A stretch of 64,000 nucleotides of DNA. Source: Montifringilla adamsi. Lineage: Eukaryota; Chordata; Aves; Passeriformes; Passeridae. Every line of letters starts with the position of its first letter. The stretch's first letter is position 1. The notes beneath the pieces were generated by a model, which was not told the origin of the DNA, did not search any database, and was given only the letters and a program-made list of their open reading frames with translations. A program made the translations under genes and the position numbers. Below, piece by piece: positions 48,546 to 60,604 of this stretch. Location of the stretch: positions 62,001 through 126,000 of the forward strand of contig JAGGNK010012114.1 in assembly GCA_017590115.1 (NCBI GenBank), written 5' to 3'.

Positions 48546-48994
48546 GAAAATGATGAATCCTCTGCTATGTGTTTGTGTCAAGAGTTGTCACTGCTATGTC
48601 AGAAAGGATCCCAAGAAATAACTTTTAAGTGAGGGTGCCTGTAGAAAAAAAACAGAAAAAAGTGCAATGGAGATTTTTTAATGGGAATTTTGGTCAATAT
48701 TCAGTGGGGTTTTTTGATTTGTAAAAGGAATAGATGGTTGATTTAGGATTTTTATTCTTATTAATACAGTTCTGTACATTCCTTTGTAGACCTGTGCCTG
48801 ATGGCACAGAGTTTCCTTCCTCAAAATTCTGATTCCACCTTTCTAGTGAGAAAATACAATGATAGATTGCAGAAAAGGGATATGTATCACATTTCAGGGA
48901 AAAAAGTTAACCATAAAACCCATGGAGGGCTGTAGCTGGAATGGTTGTGTAATCTATGGATGAACATGAATACACATGGAATACGGGGATGTGT

Positions 48995-49115
48995 TTCCCC
49001 TATTATATTTAGGGATCAATCTGACAAATATCTAAACTGAAAACTTATGACAGGTCCTGGACATTGGTAGGAAAAGGGCATAGATGACTTTTGAAGTCCT
49101 TTCTAACACCTCTAT
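48995..49115 (+). mobile_element. Probable diverged CR1 3' end
   Basis: The stretch 'catagatgacttttgaagtc' followed by CTTTCTAACACCTCTAT resembles the 'tagatgacctttgaaggtcccttccaac' block of CR1 3' ends on the plus strand, at high divergence. Its 3' end points at the 3' end of the minus-strand CR1 that begins just downstream. Confidence 0.45.
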
Positions 49116-49130
49116 ACTAACACAATTATC

Positions 49131-49545
49131 ATAGAAGATCTTGGATCTGGAAAAAGTATAACTATTAGAGTATTACAGGATAATTTAAACTTAAAAATTT
49201 TCTCTAGAGGTCTACTGATCTAAAATCCTGCTTCAAGGATAGACCAGATTGATCAGGGCTGTATCCAGATGAGTTTGTGTATCTCTAAGCTTTCTCCAAA
49301 CAGCATGTTTTGGTGATTTTTCTCCACTTACCTGTCATGGGAGAAAAATCCTCTTTATTCTTTTAGTTTGTTTGGTACTAACTCCTGCTGCTGCAGATTG
49401 ACACCACTGACTCTGATTATTTTTCTATGCATAACAGAGAAGGCCCTGGCTCTGTCTTCTGTAAATTCCCCTGTAGGTAGTTGGAGACCATGAGTCGATA
49501 GACTTCTCCAGTGTAAGAATGCACAGGTCTCTCTGCCTTTCCTTC
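49131..49545 (-). mobile_element. CR1 LINE 3' part, old
   Basis: A minus-strand, diverged CR1. The plus strand starts 'tcatagaagatcttggatct'. It continues with 'aatcctgcttcaaggataga', 'tgatcagggctgtatccaga', 'tgagtttgtgtatctctaag', 'ttgacaccactgactctgat', 'gaaggccctggctctgtctt' and 'tagacttctccagtgtaaga', in antisense CR1 order. No open reading frame remains. Confidence 0.75.
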
Positions 49546-49549
49546 TATG

Positions 49550-51600
49550 AATCTTGCTGGAGTGACAAGATGTGTGTTTGCTATTGGAAGCACTCTGGCT
49601 ATAAATAAAATCTCTTAAACTTTCGGTCTGGGCAAGAGATAGTTGGGTGTCTTTGATAGCTGTCTTCTGTGACCTTTCCTTTTAACACCTTTCTTTGAAT
49701 GTGTAAACTAGGAAAAGGAAATATAGTATCAGGAATGAAAAGTAATTTTAAAAAGTACCCCAGGCAGAAAAGTAGAACAATTAAAAGCTCTGTCAGAGCT
49801 GATACTCTCTGGAAATGCAAAAGGCAGTTGAAAGAATTCCCCCAATGGGAATTTCATATAGCTCTTGTCCTATATCTGCTAGCAACATGAGTCAGTAAAT
49901 GGAAGATAATCTGAAGGCTGCCACCTCTAGCATTTGCCTTATTTTGCTCTGTGCAGAATGTGATATATTCAGCAGTTTTGAATTAAATAGATGAAGCTGA
50001 ATGCAGCACAGTAATCCAGAGGACTGGGAGCATTGCTATGAGAACTATAGAATGTTAACACATATTTTCAGGCTTTCAAAGCTTTGCTGAGAGGCAGGGA
50101 AGCCAAATCTTGCAGAGAGTGAGGAGCCAAGCTGCTGATAAAAGAAAAAAAATATCAGTGACTCAGTGTGGGACAGGAAAAATAGAGATTCAGAGGACTA
50201 CCATAAGCAAAACAAGCTGGATTTGCTGTGCAAAGAATATCTTATTCTGAAGTGTTTGGAGTATACTTTGGTGGTAACTAATAATCCAAAAGTGCACAAA
50301 CAACAGAAAACAGAACTGTAAACAGAACTTCATTACAGCACAAGCAATCTGAAAAGTGAGGTTATTTCTCACAGCTTTAAAATAAGTGGTTTAACCCCTG
50401 ATTTTGTCATAATACCTTCTTTTTTAAGAAGAATAAGAACAATTACAGAAGGGGGAATCATCTAGAGAGAAGCTTGAGGATGCTTTCCAAGGGTAAGAAA
50501 GCTCTCAGAAGAGTACATACTAGAGAAATAAGGGCTCAGTTTTCTCATGATTTGATACTGGAAACCTTGCACCTGAATACCCAAAGCTTTCAAACAGAGA
50601 GGTACTAGCCAGGCATTTTTCACCACTGAACAGAATGAAGAATACTGAAGCTTTTTTGTGCTGTTGAAAGCTACAAAATTTTATTGCAGAGCCATAAGAT
50701 GGTTAAGTACAGTGTCAGGGTAAAAAAAAAAAAATCCTAACTGTCTATCAGTCAAAGATTTTGAAGCTTATGGTTGCTTGTTTGTCTTTCCATTGCTAAG
50801 CTGTCAGACATGAAGTAAAGAGGGAACACAGTCAATGCTAGGCAGATCTGGATGAAAGGTTTATTTTTTTTACTCTCACCACTCTGAGCTTAGGGGTGCC
50901 ACTCTTGTTTAGCCTGGTTGCTCTGGACAGGTCAGGTTCTGAGAGAATCAATGGGAGGCTTCTTCTGGTCTCTTCTCACCAGAGCATGTCAGCATTGCCC
51001 TGACGTAGCACTAGGATCATCTCTGACTGACCTCTCCAAATGGAATCAATAGTTTTGGTTGCAATTTATTCCTTCTGTACCCTGAAAGTTTTCTTCATTC
51101 TCTTAGGGCTTAGCTGTAAAGTGGGTGTAGGATTTTTATTTGTCTCTTACACTGCTATCTTTGCCTTTCGATGGTTATATAAACTGAGTCTTAAATGTTT
51201 TTTTTTCTTTTTTCAGTTTGTTTGATAAAGCCTATTTGTGATTGCTGAGGATCTGAAAGGCTTTGTAAGTTCTCCCTGAAATCAACTCTTGTTCTTTATT
51301 TGCTTATGAGTTCAGCAAACATCTTTCCACAAGGTCACACATCCATCTGATGGTTGTCATTAAAGCAGCCTGATCCCGTTTATGACTCAACTTTTGAAAA
51401 GGCTGTATTGCTAAGTGTATCCTTGCACCTTATTACTTTATTTTAATGCTTTAATTTTCTTTGGTGTGTTTAGATAGGAGTTGCATATCAGAAATATATT
51501 TCTTACACCTCCTTCTCCTATTTTTTTCTCCTGTTCATAGCACTCCATACATTGTTGCCTGTACTGTCCAGTGTATCTTGGGTTTTAGGGGTTTTTCCTT
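49550..51600. other. Unique non-coding sequence, no gene seen
   Basis: About 2 kb with no recognised transposable element. Short A- and T-rich runs occur (for example at about 50721-50733). No coding exon is supported. Confidence 0.5.
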
Positions 51601-51613
51601 GGTAGGCAGGTTG

Positions 51614-51835
51614 GGGTTTTTTTTGTTTTGGTTTATTGTTTTTGTATTTTGTTGGTTTTTGTTTGTTTGTTTGTTTTTGTTTTTGTTTTTTGGTGTTTCT
51701 TTTGGTTTTTGGTTTTTGGGTTTTTTTGTTGTTGGTTGGTTGGTTTGATTTGAGATGTTGTTTGTTTGGGGTTTTTTTTTCTGTGCATTTGTTTGCTTTT
51801 GTGTGTGTAGTTTTGTTTGTTAGCTGGTTTGATTT
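51614..51835 (+). repeat. T/G-rich low-complexity block (TTTG/TTTGG)n
   Basis: About 220 bases composed nearly only of T and G in irregular TTTG, TTTTGG and GTTTGTTTG units. Stop codons are rare in such sequence, so it creates F/V/C/L-rich frames on the plus strand and K/N/Q/T-rich frames on the minus strand that are not genes. Confidence 0.93.
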
Positions 51836-51839
51836 TTTA

Positions 51840-53240
51840 TTATGTGTGCATACTCCGTAATGGGTCCTCCTCTCAAATGTGTATTCTGAAGCTTCTCCCA
51901 CTGGCAGTGATTTGTTGCTGCATCCAAGACCCTAACTTAGACCACTGTGGGCATAGAGACCTAAGAGAGTCACATCTATCCTTCAGGAAACATTTCATTG
52001 GAGCAAAATATTAGCCATGGGTGGTACATTGCTGTCTTCTCACTGAAGTCAGCTGTGATTAGATTCAGTGGATGGAGACAGCCTTGGAAGCACAGATTAG
52101 CATTAGAACTGTCCTTTTGTGAGAGTGCAGAGAGGTCAATAAGTACATGAATATAAATTAACTTGGTGGACTAGTGTGGCCATTAGCTGGGTCGAGTATT
52201 CCTTTTCCATATAATTGTTTGGTGCACCTGAATTAATTTGAGCGTCTAAATCCTGCATATTAATTCTGTGCTGCAATATGTAAAGCTTTAGACTAATCCC
52301 TTTAATACTTTTCAGTATAAACACCTTAATCAAGCAACAGCTTTATAATTACTTCTACTTTTAGACTGGGTATTATTTACTTTATTGCTCATAACTTATT
52401 CCAACTTTTAATTGCAATGATTAGACAGACTTCAGAATGTAAGTTTAAATGGTCTCTTGCAGAGACCAGGTTAGATGCAAAAGACAGGATTGTAACAATT
52501 CAAACATTAGAGAAAAAAAATTATCCATTTTTTTTTTGTTTTCTGAGGTGTTGCCAAAAATATGCCTTAATTTCACCATTGAGTCATAAGATTAAAATCA
52601 TATTGTCAAAATCAGAGGAGTGGATGTAGGAGTTGAATTGATTGATTGATTTATGAGCATGTTTCAACTACGATAATATTTATTTATTCTGTTGTGCCTG
52701 AAAAAAAAATGCTGACATGATTACAATAATTCCCATATGCAATAAAGCTCCTGGTATGTAAACACTGATTTAGCTTCTCTGATCTATTTTCCTTAATATC
52801 TGTTTTACCAATGAATGTTTGGAAGAAGAAATCTTCTTCACAATAAGAACATTTTAGTGGTCAGGCTGTATTGTTTCGAAGGCACCATTTTAAAATGAGA
52901 CAAAATTTGACATCTGAATTAAATGTGTTGAGACAGTTATTGTGTTAAATGCATATGGACCTGTGGATTATTAAAACCACATTTGTTCAGCTCAGATAAA
53001 TATGTTGGAGAGAAACCTTGTGTAGAAAACATAACATTTTAAAATATTAATGAATTCACTTTTACTAATCAATTGAACCATCAATTGAATCAATTGAACA
53101 ATGTACACATTTTTAATGTACTGAGTGTTTTAATAAATCAAAGTATAATGTATTTTGAAACACTGGATCCAGAGAAGTTATTTTGAATTAGTCCAGTGTA
53201 AATATGGTTAGAAATATAGTTGTTATTGTCTTGTTTTCTA
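51840..53240. other. Unique non-coding sequence, possible conserved element near 52.1-52.3 kb
   Basis: No transposable element is recognised. The segment at 52140-52330 is free of simple repeats and contains several TAAT/ATTA-type homeodomain sites, which is the look of vertebrate conserved non-coding elements. Conservation cannot be judged from one sequence. Confidence 0.4.
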
Positions 53241-53245
53241 GTATT

Positions 53246-53268
53246 CCCCCCCCCCCCCCCCCCCCCCC
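53246..53268 (+). repeat. Poly(C) run left of a small gap
   Basis: 23 consecutive C residues in AT-rich sequence, 33 bases before a 7-N gap. The length is likely to be imprecise because homopolymers are poorly assembled. Confidence 0.93.
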
Positions 53269-53301
53269 ATGTTTATCAATGGTTTTTGTTTGATTGTTTT
53301 T

Positions 53302-53308
53302 NNNNNNN
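53302..53308. other. Small assembly gap (7 N)
   Basis: Seven undetermined bases inside a T/G-rich stretch between two poly(C) runs. Confidence 0.98.
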
Positions 53309-53317
53309 TTTGTTTTT

Positions 53318-53334
53318 CCCCCCCCCCCCCCCCC
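53318..53334 (+). repeat. Poly(C) run right of a small gap
   Basis: 17 consecutive C residues, 9 bases after the 7-N gap. The downstream flank (AAGCTTATTAGT) loosely resembles the flank after the first poly(C) run (ATGTTTATCAAT). Confidence 0.93.
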
Positions 53335-53339
53335 AAGCT

Positions 53340-56300
53340 TATTAGTAAATTAGTTTTTGCTCCATACTTTTTTCCTTACATGTCACAAACTTATTTTCTA
53401 CTCAGCCATTGTGGCTGAAAGCATAACACATAATCTAGGCATGCAGTTTCTCCCACCTGATACAGTGATAACTGTGGAAAAGTTAAAAGGTTAAACAACT
53501 ATTTAACCATTTCAAAAAACCTATTCTTGTTTACATATATAAATTTCATTTAAGTGATAATAAAAGAATTTTGTTATTTAAGGAAAGCACTCATTGAAAA
53601 ATTAGCATTAAAATAAATGTAAGTAATGGGACTTTGTAAGGAAACTATATTCTATTTTACTTGTTGGTCCAGTGGTTGTTTCAGTTTGTCCATATGTCCA
53701 TCTTCCATGTGTTCATGTCCATATGGATGCTGATTCAGTTTGTCCAAAGACATCCATTCCTTTTGAGACAACGGCAAAGACTTGTACACTGCAGAGGGCT
53801 CTCTTGATCAGCACTTGGTTTTGTTGTGTTAGGGGTGCCCTGGGGGAGCGCTGATCTCTGTGAAGGAGAGCTCAAGAACATCCAGCCAGGCAGGATGGTG
53901 GCACATGTGGTGAATCCCTTCTGCAGTTCTGAAAACCCATATCTAGAAATTTGTGATGTGTCTCTGATCAAATATCAAATCTAAAACAAAACCAGATCTA
54001 CCTTGTATGTAGCTACCACTCTATCCCCACAAATATGATTTCTGTAATTTTTTCCATTAATCTTCCTATTGGGTTGAAACTTCCTCTCAGGTAAAACAGT
54101 GCAGCAATTCCCTACACAGAAGGAATGGTTCTTCTTCTCAGTTATATAAGTTTCCAAAGAGAGGGAAGGTTGGGGAGCTTTATAAGTGGCTGAGAAGAAG
54201 CAGTAGATGGTGCCAGCATTGATGAGGAAATAAGAACAGTTCCCTTGCCCGTTTGGAGGCAGGGCATGTCCTTAATTCCACACTCCCAGGTCCTTTTTCT
54301 TGCAAAGTCCAAGAGTGCAGCCCTTGGAGGGTGTGATCTATTTTGTTACTCCTGATCAGCCGGGGTGTATGTCTATGCATGATGCCCTCACACATTTGCA
54401 CTCCGAGCTGGAGCATCTCTGCCTGCCAGCAATGGCCAGCAAGCAACAGAGAGAGCAGCCTGCTATTATTGCACGTGTGTGTGTCAGTGCTGAACGAGGT
54501 GTTTGAACCCCAGCTCCTCCCCTGCCACGGAAACCTGAACTTGCATCATGCCTTTGAAACTCTTTCTTCTCTTTATGACCCCTCACCAGCCGTAAGGCAT
54601 TTGAATAAAACAGAATAGCCACTGATTCAGAGTAAGAGAATCAGGATTACATTTAAATGTTATTGTCTGTGAAAGCAATGGGAACTGAATTAACAGAGGC
54701 TGAGGTGCAGAATATTTAATTAGGAGGATCCAACATTTCCCATTCACCAACTTTATTAGTTTCACACAAATCTTAATTTTTCTAATTACTGGAAAAAATA
54801 ATATAGTTATTTCTTTCTGTTTTATCTTTTCTGTACATGACGGAATATAGGATGAGGGTAAAAGGGGAACATTCCCTGAAATTCTGTTTTTGCCTAGTTT
54901 GATTTTCTAATTGGTGCAGTGTTATCTAGATAAAGAGACTTCCTCCAGCAGCCTTTTGGGAAGTGTTCTTTGTTAAAGGAAGCCTTTTATTTCATTTTGC
55001 CAAGGAAACGAACCAATTTAATAGGATCCTTTTATCCCAGAGAAAGGGCACCACTTCTTTATTTTCAAGGTTGTGCATTTTTGCAACTGTAAAACACACT
55101 CCACTACTGAAGCCACAGTTATATGCACTTGTCAATCAATCCTAACCTACTACTGTATGGTTATAACATTTTATATAAAAAGTGGGGGATTAAAGGCTCT
55201 GACAAAATGAAAGGTACACATAGAAGACAAAGTACAATACATGTTATTAGACTGTGAGAGAAGTAGGCGTAGGAGAAAAGGATATACCAATATTGGATTT
55301 TTCACAGACATTAAAGTATTATTTAAGGATTTCTGCAAAACATTTAGGATGTGACATTTTGCTTTCATTTTTCTTCTTATCACAAACACTTGCAGAATAC
55401 TATTTATAAGGTGGTTTTATAGTGTATCCACTATATGTTATATAGGAAACTATGTCTATAATTTTTTAACTAAAAGAAGTAGGGAAAATAATGCCATGAC
55501 ATACATCCTAAGATAGAAATACCTTAGGTATTATAAGGTAGAAATCTTTCACAATATAGAATGACTACATGTTCACAGTTTTGACTATCAGTTTCAAAAT
55601 TTTAGAATTTGAAATCTGGAAGAAAAACCACATCATCAATTGTTATATCATCAACTAGAAATTAAAATATTAAAAATTCTGTTCCTTTTATTATTAGTTG
55701 GCTTTTTCCAAGGACATTGGAGAGGTGTGCTAGAACAGACATAGCAGTAAGAGAAAATCCACTTAGGTAAGAGTAACATATTTGTAAAATATAATTTGTG
55801 AGTTTGGTAAGGGGGCTCTGTAAGTACCTGTGCAGCCTTTATAGTGGCCCACAAGAACCTGAAGGTCCAGAGTGCGTGTTTGACCATCCTGTGGCCTGGT
55901 TAGCTGGGGAGAAGCTAAACTTGCTGGAGGTCTGTGCACTGTCTAGCCTGTTGGTGTGCTGTCTCTGTGCTTTTCATGTGCAAAGTGAATCTGAAAGGGG
56001 TGAAAATCTTGCTCATCCCTAATTTTCAGCACTGTGGAGCACAGTATCACAGAAGTGACGGAGGAACAGAAGTCCACAGCCTCTTCCACAGGGCTGACAG
56101 GGAGCTTGTGAGAAGGTGTGTGGACTGGAGCAGTAGGATCTGAGGACAGGATGGAGACAGTGGCTTTGGGAACCTGCCCTGTGGTTACTCTCAGAACCCA
56201 GAAAACTCTAATATTTATGTCCCAATTTCTATTGCATATAAAGGCATACAAGATTTTACTGTCTTCAGTGAGGACAACTGTATATTGCTCCTGTACTCTA

Positions 56301-57610
56301 AGTGAATAAGGAAAAGTATTATTTGCAGATTCAAATTTCCAGAGGCAGTAATTCTTGTTTGGAAGCTTGGCCTGCAATCATGTGGAAAACTTGAGGAAAT
56401 ACGATGTTTAACTGCTAGATCTTCCTATTTTTTCTGCTGCCTCAGCCTTTTGTGTGTTTCAAGAATTATCCCCTACCTTCCTCTTGGTCCATGCTCTCAC
56501 TGACAAAGCACAAAGCTTTTTTTCCTAAAGGAAGGAAGCTTTCCAGTATTTCTAAACTTCCTAATTCAGAAAATTTCATATTTCACAACAAACCATTTGT
56601 TTTTTGGTCCTCCTGACCATCCCACATGCTCTCTGCGGCAGGATAGGTGACCTGACTGAACAGGCACATTCAGAGGGAAGAATAAAACTGCTTTGCTTAC
56701 AAAAGTTTGTAACATTTTTCTTAGCAACCCATGCAATTTGAAAATTTTCTTTGTTCTCTGGATCTCAAAAATTTTTTCACCAGTAAAAAGAACTTTTACT
56801 TATGTTATATAATAAAAGAGATACAATTATAGTACTGTTTTTATACAGCTTATGTCAACACTTCAATACACTCTTGCCTAAAGCATTAGTGATGGTTCAT
56901 TGGTTATTCTTTACCCTGTGTATCCCTCACTTCAAAATGGGGAAATGGTGTTCTAATCTAAAATTTAAAAGACGATTTAAAAGCTTAGAAGATAGATTTT
57001 ATATACTTTATATTTTGAATCTATAAATATCAAACATGAGTGTGTAAAAAAAACCCATGAAATTTTAGCTGCATTCAAAAAACAGCTAACTTGTGGAAAA
57101 GGAAAAATAATAATAGCAGATGTGATCTTAAGCTCAAATTTTGAGTGAGGAATCTGAGGAAGTATATAAAACTTTGATGGACAAGTTAAGTGTATTTTTC
57201 TTTTCCTTTCTTTTTACATTTTCTTAGAATTCATCATTAGATTTTATGGACACAATTTGTCCTAAGCAGTGGCATAAAATCAGTCTTCGTTAAAGTGCTC
57301 TCAAAGGCAAATTTATAAAAGCTCTTGCTTTTGAAGAAATCCCAAAACTTCATGTACCTTATTCTTTCTTTCAGAAAAAACCCCAACAATCTTTATAACA
57401 CACGCATATAGTGTCACCCAAAAGAATCATACAGTTATATTTGAGTCTGTAGAAATTATAATTTTAAAGCACAAAGAGAGAAACTTTTTAGGTAGAGATT
57501 AGGTCCTGGTACTGCTGAAAAGAATGGTAAAATACCCACTCTCTCTTTGGGAAAAAGTATTCCCTAAATTAAAGAACAAAGCTTAACTAAACGAAAGATG
57601 ACAAAAACCA
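53340..57610. other. Unique non-coding sequence, no gene established
   Basis: About 4.3 kb with no recognised transposable element. A comparatively GC- and CpG-richer patch lies at 54180-54620. The minus-strand 144-codon frame at 55943-56377 starts at TTG and contains no internal methionine, so it is unlikely to be translated as a gene. Confidence 0.45.
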
Positions 57611-57616
57611 AAAGCA

Positions 57617-57678
57617 CCCTTTTTTCCTTTTCTTTTTTTTCTTTTTCTTTTTTCTTTTTTTTTTTTTTTTTCCCCCTT
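57617..57678 (+). repeat. Polypyrimidine tract
   Basis: 62 consecutive pyrimidines, mostly T with CTTTTT units and a terminal CCCCC. Confidence 0.93.
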
Positions 57679-57953
57679 GAACTTCTACATTAACCTTGAG
57701 AGCAAATTACAGTTTCATAATCACGTAATAGTTTTTGTTGGAGTGTCATCAGATATTTCTGGCTGGTGGGCCTGTTGAAGCAGAGAGTAAGGGAGAGGAA
57801 AGAGGTGAATGTTTTTGACAACCTGCTCTGGAAACTTACCCACTCCTGAGGCTTTATCCTAGAGTGGGCCCTTGCTCTGAATGCCTTCTGATGAGTGCAA
57901 GAGCATGACTTTTCCTTCCAGAACTCTCTGGGGAAGAAGGCACAGCAAAAACT

Positions 57954-57999
57954 TGAACTAGGGCTTCTTATGTTCCTGAACTAGAGCTTCTTATGTTCC
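57954..57999 (+). repeat. Tandem duplication of a 23-bp unit
   Basis: TGAACTAG(G/A)GCTTCTTATGTTCC occurs twice back to back (57954-57976 and 57977-57999) with one base difference. Confidence 0.95.
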
Positions 58000-59670
58000 A
58001 TGCAGACTTTTAAAGATATTTTCATACCTCCTTGGTTTGAAAGTCTTGGGGCAGTTCAAGTTTTTCAATGAAAAACTTTCAAAGAACTTTGTTTTGTTTC
58101 AGACAACAGCTGAAACAAGATGAAAACCCGAAAAATGCAATAGAATGAAGTCAAGAGACTCTCAGCATTACCTGCTATTATATTTTTGGGTATTCTCAGA
58201 GATCTAACTTAAGAAATCAGAAAATTTCGTATTAGGAAATTAATTAAATGTGGTCAGCTCAGTTGCCAAATATCTCTATAGTCTAGTTACGCTTGACTTT
58301 GGTGGGTAGAACAGGGCTAACCTTTAATTTTATCCTAGTTCAGCTGCTCAACTTTGAGACTACTAGCAATCAAGCCAGCATTCAGCCTGGAAAGCTAAGT
58401 TTCCAGCTCTCTTAAACTGCAATGACACCCTCTTACAATGAAAGGGAAAAATTTGGCTTGTATTTAAACCTCTCTTTCTCATAGAACATCCTAAAAAGAT
58501 GTATGTCCATTGAAGCAGTATTTCAAGAATATTTACAGCACCCTGCTGGTGTTCACAGGATTCAGCATAATAGGATTGCTTTTCCATCTCCTTTACTTTA
58601 TGGAAAGCCTTGGTTGATCCTTTAGTGCAGCATGGTTTGCTGCTTTTCATCTCCCAGGCAACAATAACCTCTCATCATGATTACAGAGCTTCCTGCAGAC
58701 AGATGGGCCTAATCCCAGTGCTCCAACAATTTAGTAATCTATTCCAATCAGGACTTGATGGATTTGATAGGCCATCTGTAGCCAAGTGAGACAGATTCAA
58801 GACAGGTCAAAAACTGGGAGGCTTTCAGAAAAGCTTTCTGCTGTTTCACATAGACAATCACACTAAAAAGAAAGAAAGAAAAAGAGAAAAGTGGGGGAAA
58901 AAACCACCAAGGAAACTCATTCCCTGCCTTCAGTACTTTAGAATATAATTCTATTGTAATTACTGCTACTGAAAATGACTCGGAAGACTGAATGAAACCC
59001 TTCATATGAGACTTTATGAATTGAAAGGAACCAAAGAAACTATATGCAAACATTATTAAATTAAGGTGGATACAGTTGGTTGAATAATTGTGGAAGGGAG
59101 GAACAAAACCTGAGATATTTTTCAGGAGATGGTTAATTTTAATGTATAAATTATAATGAGACTCAACAGAACTGCTTGCTGTTTAGATGAAACAGAACAT
59201 TTTTAATGCACAGGACATTTTATTTTATTGAGGTAGAAATGGAAAAAGAGTGTTTTGGGTTGACGGAAAGATGACTGTTGCATTATCCCTATTTTGATTT
59301 TGAGGAAAATAACCCATAATAGCTTGCTGCACAAACATTAGTGTTAGCAACAGCCAGTTGCATGCACACACATTCAAGAATGTTTAGTTTCTAGAGTCTG
59401 CCTCTTAACTCTGGTCCTGACTTTGTAAAAAGTTATGTATTAATGCATTGCCTTGTCCATACAGTTTTGTTGACTTTGTTGGGAATTTGAGGTTGACAGG
59501 TGTGTTGGTAAGATCACCCTAACTTCATTATAACCACCATCAACCAAGAGTGATTGTAGTAACCTTTATGTGTAATGAATACTGAATTAAGGAGGTTTTC
59601 AAAAGCATAGACCATAGCTATTCCTTTGGTGTTTATCAGAAAGAGCAAAAGCAAGAAACAACAGTAAAGA

Positions 59671-59704
59671 TTTTTATTTATTTATTTATTTATTTATTTA
59701 TTTT
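59671..59704 (+). repeat. (ATTT)n microsatellite
   Basis: About seven uninterrupted ATTT units bordered by T runs. Confidence 0.95.
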
Positions 59705-60211
59705 AATTTAGCTGGAACAGGCATCTGGAACAAAAGGAAAGCTGGCATCTTTTTTATTTTTTCCCTTTCTGTAGGAGATACAAATTTATTCAATATTTAA
59801 ACATCCCAGTTCTCTTTACACATTTTGGTGCTTTTTATAGTTCACATTTCTTAATATGACTTAACTGCAAGCAAAAATGTTAGAAATACTTTAAATAGTT
59901 ACAGTTAAATCAGTTAATATAACATTATATCTGTTTTTTAAGCAAGGGGAAAGTTATGTGAATGAATATGATGTTATGATGTCAATCTAAAGCTGTAATA
60001 GTTAAGCTCTTGGGATACTTTTTATCTTTCAACAGCTCTCTTCAACTACAAGAATGAAATGAAATTTCCTTAATCTTTCTAGCTCCTCTTGCCATAGGGC
60101 TAAACTGCTGGTTTTCGTCCTAGGATTTCAAGCAGGCTGATGGACAATTTTGTAATAACATTTAAGAATGGGCATAGAAACCTGGAGTTTCCTATTCTCT
60201 CTTGTGCTGTA

Positions 60212-60604
60212 AATCACTGAATCATAGAGCAGCTTGGGTTGGAAGGGACCTTAAAGATCACCTGGTTTCAACTGCCCTGCTATGCGCACTCCTCATTAGA
60301 CCGGGATGCTCACAGCCCCATCCAGCCTGGACACTTTTCGGCATGTAGCATCCACAGCTTCTCTGCACTGCCTGTTTCAGGGCCTCAACACTCTCCCAGT
60401 AAAAAATTTCATCCTTATATCTCAGCTAAAGCTTTCAGCTTTCCCCATCATCCTGTCTCTACATGCCCTTGTAAAAAGACCCTCTCCAGTCTTCTTGTAA
60501 GCATCCTTCAGGTACTGGAAGGTGATAAATGATCTCCCAGGAACCTTTTCTCCAGGTTTAAGTAGCCCAAATTCTCTCAGCCTGTCTTAGCAGGAGAGAT
60601 GCTC
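60212..60604 (-). mobile_element. CR1 LINE 3' part
   Basis: A minus-strand CR1 of about 390 bases. The plus strand opens with 'aatcactgaatcatagagca' then 'gcttgggttggaagggacct' and 'taaagatcacctggtttcaa', the classic avian CR1 end in antisense. It continues through 'cagccccatccagcctggac' and 'catccttcaggtactggaag' to 'cagcctgtcttagcaggaga'. It is 5'-truncated. The plus-strand frame at 60239-60532 is antisense to the element and not a gene. Confidence 0.95.

Larger units (their letters stand above)
57679..60210. other. Unique non-coding sequence, no gene seen
   Basis: No transposable element is recognised. It contains a 23-bp tandem duplication (57954-57999) and an (ATTT)n microsatellite (59671-59704). 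Frames are about 100 codons or fewer, without motifs. Confidence 0.5.

Noticed and set aside
51461..51901. F/V-rich plus-strand frame and K/T/N-rich minus-strand frame
   Set aside because: Both are translations of the T/G low-complexity block. The apparent membrane-like segment is compositional.
53672..53760. Repeated 'GTCCATATG' and 'TTCAGTTTGTCCA' motifs, considered as a possible CRISPR-like or minisatellite array
   Set aside because: The spacing is irregular, copies are too few, and repeat units are too short. It is at most a small degenerate repetition.
55943..56377. 144-codon minus-strand frame with ordinary-looking amino-acid composition
   Set aside because: It begins at TTG and has no ATG anywhere, has no recognisable domain, and a frame of this length is expected by chance in 64 kb of six-frame sequence. 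It could only be an internal exon, for which I see no support.
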